The notes under the pieces: generated by a model
Seen by the model: only the letters and a program-made list of their open reading frames with translations
Databases searched by the model: none
What the model was told of the DNA's origin: nothing
Part shown: one piece after another, positions 13,737 to 21,500 of the stretch
Numbering within the stretch: the first letter of the stretch is position 1
Layout: the number at the start of each line of letters is the position of its first letter
Program-made: the position numbers and the translations under genes
Virus record (IMG/VR): IMGVR_UViG_3300035698_003458
Span: 1 to 23,295 of that record
DNA from: a virus
DNA length: 23,295 nt
Direction: 5' to 3' (one strand)

Positions 13737-14716
13737 GAGTCCTATGGCTGACGGTTGACAGAAGCAAGAGAGCGTTGCAGTGGTTCGATCCCATGCGCTT
13801 GAAGGCCATGGAGGCCATGGAGCGCGCCGGCTGGGAGTGCGTGGTCAAAGTCCGGGATACACCAAATCCTATCAAGGCATGGGCTGGGGGTGCTATCTGT
13901 GACCCAAGCGAGGCGCCGCCGATGGTCACCAGGGGAGAAATGGCATCCTTCGATTTCGTCTATACTGATCTGTTGGCGGCGTTCATGTGGGAGCCCTGGG
14001 AGGCGTGCAAAGGCGGCAAGGCTTGCCTCATGGCCGATCAGCACGGGACTCTGGTGCGGACAGTCCACGAGACGGCACAGCGGCTGGGGATAGGCGTCTG
14101 GTATGTCTACCGCGATGCCCTGAACCGTTTCTGGCCCGATCTACCGCGGGGCTGGTGGCTGCCTTATGGCTATGACCCGGAGGTATTCTACCCACGGGTG
14201 GCGTGGAAATGCAGGACGCCAGGGGTTTTGATGACCGGAGAGCGGGGCGGAGGTTTATATCCGGCACGAGAGGAGGTGCACAACGCGCTGGCGCGCTATC
14301 CTTGGTATGCCCAGATACCCCGACCGAAAGAGACGCCAGAGGGGGAAACGGGCCCGCGCGGGGCATCCTACGCCACATTCCTCTCGGCGTATATGATGTC
14401 GGTGGCAACGTGCTCCGATTACAACTACACGGTCACCAAATACTACGAGATCGCCGGGGCTGGGACGGCGCTGCTGTGCAATTCAACCCCTGAGATGTCG
14501 GATCTCGGATTCGAGCCGGGCAAGCACTACATACCCATTGGCCCTGGAGGAAGTGCCCTTGCCGAGCAGATCGGCGGCATCGTCGGTGAGTCTGCCTATA
14601 TTGGAGACATCGCAGAGGCCGGCCACGAGCTGGTCAAGTCGCGTCACACCACAACCCACCGGGCCGCACAATGGATGGAACTGGCCGAGAAATGTGTGAG
14701 CAATTCACGCTCCTGA
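13733..14716 (+). CDS. GT-B glycosyltransferase, CgeB-like (copy 2)
   Basis: This 327-residue protein is the tandem paralogue of the preceding enzyme. Shared landmarks are MRVLWLTVD, a W-E-P-W segment about residues 85-90, LPYGYDPEVFYP as the domain linker, ETGPRGASYATFLSAYM, TKYYEIAGAGTALL, MSDLGFEPGKHY and HTTTHRAAQWMEL. It starts at ATGA 13733; an in-frame opening at 13694 lies inside copy 1 and is rejected. The two copies have diverged widely between landmarks, so they probably use different acceptors or donors rather than being a recent duplication. The 3' end overlaps the next gene by about 25 bases, longer than the usual 4-nt coupling here. Confidence 0.8.
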   Translation: MRVLWLTVDRSKRALQWFDPMRLKAMEAMERAGWECVVKVRDTPNPIKAWAGGAICDPSEAPPMVTRGEMASFDFVYTDLLAAFMWEPWEACKGGKACLMADQHGTLVRTVHETAQRLGIGVWYVYRDALNRFWPDLPRGWWLPYGYDPEVFYPRVAWKCRTPGVLMTGERGGGLYPAREEVHNALARYPWYAQIPRPKETPEGETGPRGASYATFLSAYMMSVATCSDYNYTVTKYYEIAGAGTALLCNSTPEMSDLGFEPGKHYIPIGPGGSALAEQIGGIVGESAYIGDIAEAGHELVKSRHTTTHRAAQWMELAEKCVSNSRS

Positions 14717-15450
14717 TCAAGACCATCTGGCGCCCGGAGAAGTGCTTACGGTTGCTGGAGTCTGTGCGCAAGGAATACCCGGCCATGCCTGTCGTGGTGG
14801 TGGACGATGGCCCAGACCACAAGGCGCTCAAGTCCCAGGACGTCTCCAGGCTTCGCACAAGCTACCACCGGTTCCCGTATGATGTGGGAATCGGCACCTG
14901 CTACAACACTGCCATCCGCGACATCATCACCACGCCATATGTGATCATCTGCGACGATGACAACGTGTTCCACGAGACCGACATAAGTCTTTTTGCACCC
15001 CACCTGGACGATGGGACCTTTGACGTGCTCGGCGGGGCCGTGATGCGCCGGTTCCGCGGCGCGCTACAGAAATACGTGGGCACGTTCGAGATCAAGAGCC
15101 ACAAAAACGGCCGCGAGGTCATCATGTGGGCGATCAACATCAAGGATCTCAGGGTTCCGATCCACGCCCACTACATAATGAACTTCTTCGCCGCTACCCG
15201 GGAGGCCCTGGCGCTGTGCCCGTATGATGAGAAGCTGAAGGTCTGTCGGCACGAGGACTGGTTCCTGATGGCCTACATGAAGGCCCTGAAGGTCGGATAC
15301 CACCCGGGGCCGCTGATCATCCACGACCCCGAGGGGGGGCCGCGGGATCCACCGGAATACAGCGCCCTCAGATCGGGCCGGTTCAAGGACTTCCGGGCAA
15401 TGTTCGGTGAGAAATGGGGCCTGCGACCTGATGGACTGAGGAACCCATGA
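14692..15450 (+). CDS. Glycosyltransferase, GT-A fold (B4GALNT/GT2-like)
   Basis: This 252-residue protein starts at ATG 14692; ATG 14671 is an in-frame alternative seven residues upstream with no better ribosome site. The order is GT-A: FTLLIKTIWRPEKCLRLLES (5-24), VVVVDDGPDH (about 35-44), GTCYNTAIRDI and VIICDDDN with the D88-D89-D90 metal motif. Then comes a later His-Glu-Asp block at 187-189 (CRHEDWFLM) that matches the catalytic-base region of GalNAc-transferase and chondroitin-synthase-like enzymes. All expected active-site acids are present, so it should be active. It is coupled to the small basic gene by ATGA. It resembles animal B4GALNT-type enzymes as well as bacterial GT2s. The product sugar cannot be told. 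Confidence 0.8.
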   Translation: MCEQFTLLIKTIWRPEKCLRLLESVRKEYPAMPVVVVDDGPDHKALKSQDVSRLRTSYHRFPYDVGIGTCYNTAIRDIITTPYVIICDDDNVFHETDISLFAPHLDDGTFDVLGGAVMRRFRGALQKYVGTFEIKSHKNGREVIMWAINIKDLRVPIHAHYIMNFFAATREALALCPYDEKLKVCRHEDWFLMAYMKALKVGYHPGPLIIHDPEGGPRDPPEYSALRSGRFKDFRAMFGEKWGLRPDGLRNP

Positions 15451-15653
15451 GGGCCAAGCGCGCCAAGCAGATCAACCGCCTTGCGAAGAATGAGGCGGCC
15501 CGGTATGTCCGGCAGAAACTGCCCTTGTGGCGGCGTCTGTATCTGTGGTTCCGAGCTGACCCGGAGCCCCGGACAAAGCGCCATGACGTGGCCAGCGCCC
15601 GCAGCAACGCGCGGTATCTCAAGCGGTGGTATCACCGCGACCGCCAGAAGTAG
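15447..15653 (+). CDS. Small basic hypothetical protein
   Basis: This 68-residue protein starts at ATGA 15447 and is extremely rich in Arg and Lys with few acids (RAKRAKQINRLAKNEAARYV, then LPLWRRLYLWFR). A short aromatic/hydrophobic patch (LWRRLYLWF, residues about 26-35) is flanked by positive charge, as in peripheral membrane or nucleic-acid-binding peptides. It is the last gene before a 179-nt non-coding gap. No family is recognised. Confidence 0.45.
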   Translation: MRAKRAKQINRLAKNEAARYVRQKLPLWRRLYLWFRADPEPRTKRHDVASARSNARYLKRWYHRDRQK

Positions 15654-15703
15654 TTGCACGATCAGCCAGAATTGGCGACCTTTCCAGCAGCACCCTTACT
15701 AGT

Positions 15704-15744
15704 GTCCGGCCAGTACCCGCCGCCAGGCGATTGAGCTGCCGGAC
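15704..15744 (+). promoter_or_regulatory. Stem-loop in gap before epimerase gene
   Basis: The gap 15654-15832 holds no credible gene. GTCCGGC (15704-15710) pairs with GCCGGAC (15738-15744) over a 27-nt loop, and GCCA/TGGC (15665-15676) can form a small stem. No convincing -10 box is seen; TTGGCG at 15672-15677 has no good partner. The gap ends with AGGAGG at 15822-15827, five bases before ATG 15833. It splits the cassette into two translation blocks. Confidence 0.35.
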
Positions 15745-15832
15745 CACGGGAACCACAACATCATCACCCCGTCGCTGGTCCATAGGTGCACTCCGCACAA
15801 ATAGACCCGCACGGACAGCGCAGGAGGCAGCA

Positions 15833-16660
15833 ATGCGCATCCTCGTCACAGGCGGATCCGGCTTCATCGGATCGACGCTGGTCCCGGCTCTGCAGGCCAG
15901 GGGTCACGAGCCTATCGTGTATGATCTCGTTGAACCAGAAAAGGGCATCCCCCGTGTCATTGGGGACGTTGTGGACGTGGTCGCTCTATACAGAGGGCTG
16001 GATACGGTTGACGCGGTAATCCACCTGGCAGCAGTCTCCGGCGTTGCAGATTGCGATGGCGACCCAATCCGCGCGGCGCGGGTAAACGTGGGCGCGGAGG
16101 TGCTGACGGCGGCCGCCAGGATGGGCGTCAAGAGCCTGGTCTACGCCTCTTCCATGGCAGCCGCCAGGGTCGATAGTTGGTATGGGGCCACCAAGAAAGC
16201 GCTGGAGGCGCTGGCGGAAGGCATTGCGGCCACGGTGGACATGGATTGCATCGGGCTGCGTTTCTCGAACGTCTACGGCCCCGGCTCTTGGGCCAAGCCG
16301 TCTGTGGTGGCTACGTGGATGCGCGCGGCGCTGCAGGGGAAGCCGCTCCGGGTGTTCGAAGATGGATCACAGACGCGCGACTTCGTCTACGTGGCGGACG
16401 TCTGCAGGGCCATCATCCTGGCGCTGGAGAAGGGTCTGGAGTTCGGCGACGACGGCTACGTCAGGACGGGGCGCAATACCAGCATACGCGATCTGGCGGC
16501 CATAGTGGCGAACATCACAGGCGCCGATGTCGAGGGGTGTGACATCTCCGACTATGAGGCGCCGAACGCTGTGAGAGGCCGATACGTAGCACTGGAAGAC
16601 GGCCTATCCCTCACCTGGCAGTGGTTCCAGCATATGCGCGGTCAGGAGGCCCTGGCATGA
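15833..16660 (+). CDS. NAD-dependent sugar epimerase/dehydratase (extended SDR)
   Basis: This 275-residue protein has the extended SDR hallmarks. TGGSGFIGS is at residues 6-14 for NAD(P) binding, HLAAVSG follows at about 64-70, VYASSM (103-108) supplies the serine, and Y117-x3-K121 (YGATK) is the catalytic pair. RFSNVYGPG precedes the substrate-binding region and SQTRDFVYVADVC comes next. These are typical of UDP-glucose 4-epimerase-like and nucleotide-sugar dehydratase enzymes, though it is somewhat shorter than GalE (about 335) because the segment before YxxxK is compressed. It starts at ATG 15833 behind AGGAGG; a longer reading from 15626 has no ribosome site. It is coupled by ATGA to the SQD1-like gene. 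It likely makes a nucleotide-sugar donor for the cassette transferases. Confidence 0.85.
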   Translation: MRILVTGGSGFIGSTLVPALQARGHEPIVYDLVEPEKGIPRVIGDVVDVVALYRGLDTVDAVIHLAAVSGVADCDGDPIRAARVNVGAEVLTAAARMGVKSLVYASSMAAARVDSWYGATKKALEALAEGIAATVDMDCIGLRFSNVYGPGSWAKPSVVATWMRAALQGKPLRVFEDGSQTRDFVYVADVCRAIILALEKGLEFGDDGYVRTGRNTSIRDLAAIVANITGADVEGCDISDYEAPNAVRGRYVALEDGLSLTWQWFQHMRGQEALA

Positions 16661-17862
16661 GGGTCTATATCTGCGGCATACACGGATACCTCGGCTGGTC
16701 TCTCGCCGTGCACCTGACGGCCCGCGGGCATGTGGTCGGCGGCACGGACACCGGATACCGCGAGGACTGGGTGCACGAGGTTGGCGGCCACAGTGGCATC
16801 CCCACGGCGCCATGGGCTGTCAGGGAATCCACGCTGGGCCTTGGCGACGTCGATGTTACCGACGTTACGGACATGGGTGAGATCCGCGAGAACCTGGAGG
16901 ACTTCAAGCCCGACGCGGTGGTGCATCTGGCAGAGATGCCGGCCGCGCCCTACTCCATGCGCTCGCCGGAAGCGGCCTACCGGACCTACGAGAACAATGT
17001 CATGGGCACGCTGGCTATCATGCTGGCGCTCAGGGACATGGACCGGTCTGTGCACGTGCTGAAGCTCGGAACAATGGGAGAGTATGGGACGCCGGCCTGC
17101 CCGATCCCAGAGGGGGAGTTCCCAGACGGATCAATGTGGTGGAACGGCCGTTGCGCGAGCCCCCAGAAGACCATGCACGACATCGGCGGCATGCAGTTCC
17201 CGCGCAAGCCCGGCTCGCTCTACCACGCCACCAAGGTCATCGACTCGACCACGGTGGAGTTCTTCTGTCGGATGTGGGGCATGCGCTCCACTGACGTGAT
17301 GCAGGGCGTGGTCTACGGGACTCAGATCCAGGAAATGATGGACGATGACCGGCTGGTGACCCGCTTTGACTACTGTGAGACGTTTGGGACGGCCCTGAAT
17401 CGTTTCTGCGCCCAGGCTGTCCTCGGGCTGCCCATCACGCCCTATGGCCTCGGCCACCAGCGCCGCGGGTTCCTGCCCCTGTGCGACTCCATGCAGTGCA
17501 TGACGCTGCTGCTGGAGAAGCCACCCGCGGCTGGCGAGTATCGCGTTGTCAACCAGCTTGAGGATGTCTACGATGTGACCGAGCTGGCGCAGAAGGTGCA
17601 GAAGGCAGCATCGGATGTGATCGGGAGCAAGTCGGAGATCCAGCACGTCCCCAACCCTCGAAAAGAGTCCGAGTCCCACGATTACGAGGTGGACCACTCC
17701 AAGCTCAGAGAATTGGGATACGTCCCCACGCAGGACATGGACACCCAACTGCGGCAAATGATCGAGCATCTGGCAGAGCACAAGGACCGCCTGGCAGAGC
17801 GGTCTGATTCCATCACCCCCACCACGCTCTGGGATCAGGGCGAGAAGGAGCGGCAGCTTTGA
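16657..17862 (+). CDS. sqdB: UDP-sulfoquinovose synthase (SQD1/SqdB/Agl3 family)
   Basis: This 401-residue protein matches the plant, bacterial and archaeal UDP-sulfoquinovose synthase family along its length. It has GIHGYLGW (7-14) in the NAD-binding loop where SQD1 has GGDGYCGW, and APYSM followed by ENNVMGTL. LKLGTMGEYGTP carries catalytic Thr139, and SLYHATKVIDS carries Tyr189 and Lys193. QGVVYG, FGTALNRFC, RRGF with SMQCM, and VPNPRKESESHDY then match too, as does the terminal DRL...SITPTTLW tail. Family members convert UDP-glucose and sulfite to UDP-sulfoquinovose through a 4-keto intermediate. It starts at ATGA 16657 behind AGGAGG. A family relative with altered substrate remains possible, but the catalytic Thr-Tyr-Lys set is intact. 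In cells the product feeds sulfolipid or archaeal S-layer glycans; in this phage it would feed the cassette transferases. Confidence 0.85.
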   Translation: MRVYICGIHGYLGWSLAVHLTARGHVVGGTDTGYREDWVHEVGGHSGIPTAPWAVRESTLGLGDVDVTDVTDMGEIRENLEDFKPDAVVHLAEMPAAPYSMRSPEAAYRTYENNVMGTLAIMLALRDMDRSVHVLKLGTMGEYGTPACPIPEGEFPDGSMWWNGRCASPQKTMHDIGGMQFPRKPGSLYHATKVIDSTTVEFFCRMWGMRSTDVMQGVVYGTQIQEMMDDDRLVTRFDYCETFGTALNRFCAQAVLGLPITPYGLGHQRRGFLPLCDSMQCMTLLLEKPPAAGEYRVVNQLEDVYDVTELAQKVQKAASDVIGSKSEIQHVPNPRKESESHDYEVDHSKLRELGYVPTQDMDTQLRQMIEHLAEHKDRLAERSDSITPTTLWDQGEKERQL

Positions 17863-18269
17863 CCGAAAACGCAGGATTGATGACAGGCAAGGGCGCGGAG
17901 GTGCGCGTCAAGGTAGACCTGGAGAGCGGTGGCCACATCGTGGCGGTATTCCCGTCGCATGGGGAGCCGGCCTTCGAGAAGGCCAAGAAAGCTCTCCTCA
18001 ATTCGCGCTTCGAGCAGCGCGGCAGGAAGACCAGGAACCTGTCCACGGAGGCGCGGTGCACCTTCTTCGACAAGACCTGCGAGAGTATCGAGGGATGGCA
18101 GCACAGGCAGGATGACGGCGCCACAGTGGACGCCATGACGCTCCCTGACTGGAGATCGCGATTCCCGGTCAACCTGAAGGTCTCCATTGTCTCCACGCAG
18201 TTCGAGGAGATGGACTCCCTCCAGGATGAGGACCGCGAGGATTTACCGGAAGCGTCCGACGAGGACTGA
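17859..18269 (+). CDS. Putative tail assembly chaperone, short form (gpG-like)
   Basis: This 136-residue protein lies two genes before the tail tip and directly before the tape measure, the standard site of the tail assembly chaperone. The best start is TTG 17859, eight bases after AAGGAG at 17845-17850 and overlapping the SQD1-like stop as TTGA; an ATG at 17880 is an alternative with a weaker site. It has strands near the start (EVRVKVDLES, HIVAVFPSHG), helices (EKAKKALLNSRFEQRG), and a very acidic end (EDREDLPEASDED). The acidic tail just before the stop is typical of G-type chaperones. A second coding frame begins inside its 3' end, consistent with frameshift expression of a longer form. 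Confidence 0.65.
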   Translation: MTENAGLMTGKGAEVRVKVDLESGGHIVAVFPSHGEPAFEKAKKALLNSRFEQRGRKTRNLSTEARCTFFDKTCESIEGWQHRQDDGATVDAMTLPDWRSRFPVNLKVSIVSTQFEEMDSLQDEDREDLPEASDED

Positions 18270-18589
18270 GACTCCAGTCCCTGACAGACGCACAGGTTGA
18301 GGCGCTGGACGATGGGGAATACGATGAGCTGCACGACATCAGTCCAGAGTATGTCTTCGCCACGAACTTTCTATCGCGCCGGGAGTTGGGTCTGGCTCCC
18401 GGCCGCGATGAACTCACAGCCCGCCAGGAAGAGGTCATCATGTTTGTGGCGGGTGAGCGGCAGCGGCAGCAGCGAGAGAAGGTTCCGGAGACCAAAGAGG
18501 ACGCGGAGTTCCAGGACGAGGCGGAACCGGACGAGATGGATGTGAGCGACGCTGATCTGCTGACGATACACCACAAGCGCGGGCGATAG
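18230..18589 (+). CDS. Tail assembly chaperone extension (T-like), reached by -1 frameshift
   Basis: This frame is open from 18230 to the TAG at 18587-18589 and reads as protein (SLTDAQVEALDDGEYDEL, then YVFATNFLSRRELG, then TARQEEVIMFVAGERQ). It has no ATG or GTG in its first half and no ribosome site; the first plausible initiator is TTG 18386, which would cut off clear coding sequence. It lies in the -1 frame relative to the short chaperone and overlaps it by about 40 bases, exactly the lambda G/GT layout. The frameshift product would be roughly 240 residues. Its last codon abuts the tape measure ATG. The short and long forms would coat the tape measure and recruit the tube protein during tail assembly. 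Confidence 0.65.
   Translation, partial: GPRGFTGSVRRGLRLQSLTDAQVEALDDGEYDELHDISPEYVFATNFLSRRELGLAPGRDELTARQEEVIMFVAGERQRQQREKVPETKEDAEFQDEAEPDEMDVSDADLLTIHHKRGR
18239..18245 (+). other. Candidate -1 frameshift site of the tail chaperone
   Basis: The overlap of the two frames (18230-18269) contains GGATTTA, read GAT TTA in the zero frame. Re-pairing the TTA tRNA one base back to TTT is favourable, but the GAT position is poor, so this is not a canonical X-XXY-YYZ heptamer. A possible stimulator is GGACTG (18263-18268) pairing with CAGTCC (18275-18280), 17 bases downstream, longer than the usual spacer. The exact slip site is uncertain. Confidence 0.4.
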
Positions 18590-21500
18590 ATGGCGACCAC
18601 CGAGCAACTGATCATCAAGGCATCGTGGGAAGGTCGGGACCTGGAGCGCGGGGCGCAGAAGGGCAAGAAGGCCCTGACGGATATGGACAAGGCCGCCAGG
18701 TTCGCCACCCGCGCGTTCATCGCTCTCGGCGGTGCTATGGCTGTCAGGCAGCTCGTTCGCTATGCTGACGAGTGGACCAACCTCAACAACAGGCTGCGTC
18801 TCGTCACCGACAGCACGGAGGGGCTCGAGCAGAAGCAAGGCGAGCTTTTCGCGGTGGCTCAGTCCACCCGGTCTGAATACGCCGCTACGGTGACGCTCTA
18901 TTCCAGGCTGAAGAAAGCCACCGAGGAGCTCAACGCATCCGACAAGGACCGGCTGGCTGTCACCAAGGCCCTGACTCAGGGCTTCATGGTGTCTGGCTCT
19001 ACTGCCGAAGAGGCACGCAGCGCGGTCATACAGCTGAGTCAGGGTCTGGCCGCCGGCGCGCTCCGGGGCGAGGAGTTCAATTCGGTCAACGAACAGGGCA
19101 CGCGCATTATGAAGGCCCTGAAGGACCAGCTCGGGTTGACTACCGGGCAGCTCCGAGAGCTGGCATTCGCCGGCAAGCTCACCACGGAGACGGTGTTCAA
19201 CGCGCTCTTGAGTCAGTCGAAGCTGATCAATGAGGAGTTCCAGACCATGGACGTAACGGCATCTCAGGCCGCCACGACCATGGCTAACTCCATGCTGCAG
19301 GCGATTGGCAAGATATCAGAGGCAACCGGCGTCACGAACCTGTGGGCGGAGGCCATGATGGGCGTTGCTAAGGCCGCTGACGATGTGGTCGCCGCGCTGG
19401 ATACTGGCGATGGCGCCGGGTTCGTGTCGCCGGCTGAGATAGAGAAGCGGTCCCGGGCTTCCGGCTACTTCGGCCCACAGGCGGCAAGCCCAACCGGCCT
19501 TTCTGTCGAGGCCGCCAATCGCGCTTTTTCCATCAGCGGCGACCCGATGAGGAGCGGGTCCACCGGGCCCATTGACATAGACAAACTCGCCGACTTGCTC
19601 AGTCAGCGCATCTCAGTAGAAGGCATTGTGAACTTCCTTGCCCGCGCCTCTACTCCTGCAGGGCTCGCCGGTATGTTGCCCGGTGCCCCCACGCCTCCTC
19701 TCGACGCCCGATTCAGCGCGGCTAATCTCGTGCCCAGGGATGACAGGCTGGCACCGGGAAACGTTGACCGCGCCATACTGCGGATGCTGGAGCTTGGTGG
19801 TGGTATCTCTGGACCGTCTGACATCCGGCGCCCTGGCGGCCAACCTGCCCTGATCCCGGATAAAGCTGCCGAGCTGGCTCTGTTCGACACGATGGCATCC
19901 GCCCTAAAGGCCGCCATCCGCGCCACTGAGGTCCGCGGCGGCGGTATTAATGTCCCGACGTCCTTCCCCATAGATGTGCGGTCGGAGCAGAATGACCAGA
20001 TGCGGGTAGCTGCACAGGAACGCATCGGAGAGGACCTGCGCAAGGTGCGGCGCCAGCAGCAGATGCAGGAACTATCCGATCTAAAAGCATCCGGGTTAGA
20101 TCGGATAGAGGTGGCCCGTAGGACCAACATTGTCCAGATGGCCGTGCTGCAGGACAGTCAAGCCGTCGAGGCGCTGAGATTTCAGGCGACCGGCGTGGGC
20201 GGGGACGCGATCCGCGAGTTGCAGGCGGAAGAAACCGCCCTGGCGAAAACACGGGCCGAGGCGAGAATCGCCGCGGCGTTTGTCGCCCAGGAGTCCGGGG
20301 TAACTGCCAAGGCGCTTGCCAAGGCGCTGCTGGATGAGGCGCAGCTCAAGGCGGATACCGTCCAGGCCACCCAGGCGGTTGTCAATGTGATGGCGCAGCT
20401 CAACCCAGAAATGGGGCTATTGGGGGCCTCCCTGCAGTCGCTCGTTGGTGGCGATTACATAGGGGCGCTGCAATACTCGTTTCTTGGAGTAGTTGACGCA
20501 TTCGGGGACCTGTCCAGTGCCTCCGACGCCTACGAGCAGCACCTGATTCGGATGCGGGAGATTTACAACTCCCAGCTCCAAACCACCATCGATCTGACCA
20601 ACTCGATCCTGGGGAACAACGAGGCATACCGCCAGGCCAAAGAGGACGCGCTGACCCCCCTGCTGGACGAGTTCGCGCGCCTCCAGACCGTATTCGGCAC
20701 AACCCACGAGGCCGTGCTGGCGTTCATCGACTCGCTGAATGTGGTCGGTGGCCAGCAGACGCTTGGATATTGGACGGGCAATGCCGAGCGCATGGCGCTT
20801 CTTGTGAGTAATTTTTCCGATATGTGGCCGGGTTTTGTGGCAGGATTTGAGGATGGAGCGTTGGGTCTGGAGGACTTCATAGAAGAAATTGCTATCCTGC
20901 TCGGCCCCGAGTCCACCTTTGCCGATCTGACGCGCACCATCTTTAGCCTGGTGGATGTGACTGACGAGTGGAATAGCTCGCTCCAGCGCCTGGATGATCG
21001 CGCCACCCGCGCAGCCTTCGACCTTGAGGAAATGGCGCTGCGCCAGCGCGCCTCTGCGGCCTTCAGTGCTGCCGGTGGCGACGTGGCCGCACAGTCCGCC
21101 GTCTGGCAAGACTTCCAGTCCCAGCTTGCTGATCTGATCCGCAGAGAGCGCCTGGCCGCGTCTTCAGGCTCCACGGCAGCCGCAGGGGGCACAACGACAG
21201 GCGGAGGCACTACGACAGGCGGTACGGGCTCCGCAGGCGGCACAGTGGCCACTGGCGGCGATCCTGCCGTAGTCGCTGGGTCCTTTGCTGACGTGTTCGA
21301 CCTGTCAGGGCTTGAGCTGATCGAGGTGCCGTGGTCTGAGGTAATAGAGCTGATGACGGGGCGCGTTGACATCGCGTCCGAGTTCAGCGTGTGGCATTGG
21401 TCCGGGGTCGTGGACATCTCCTATCTACGCTCTGGTGATATCGGCCCGATGTATGAGGTGCCGTGGTCTGAGGTCGTGCACTTCGACACGGCGCCAGCCG

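Noticed and set aside
15626-15832. Longer N-terminus for the epimerase starting at 15626
   Set aside because: The added residues are not protein-like, there is no ribosome site, and the Rossmann fold starts exactly at ATG 15833 behind AGGAGG.
16657-17862. Classical sulfolipid (SQDG) pathway as the purpose of the sqdB-like gene
   Set aside because: No recognisable SqdX/SQD2 sulfolipid synthase or SqdD accompanies it; the nearby transferases are GT2-like or CgeB-like, so lipid synthesis is kept only as an alternative.
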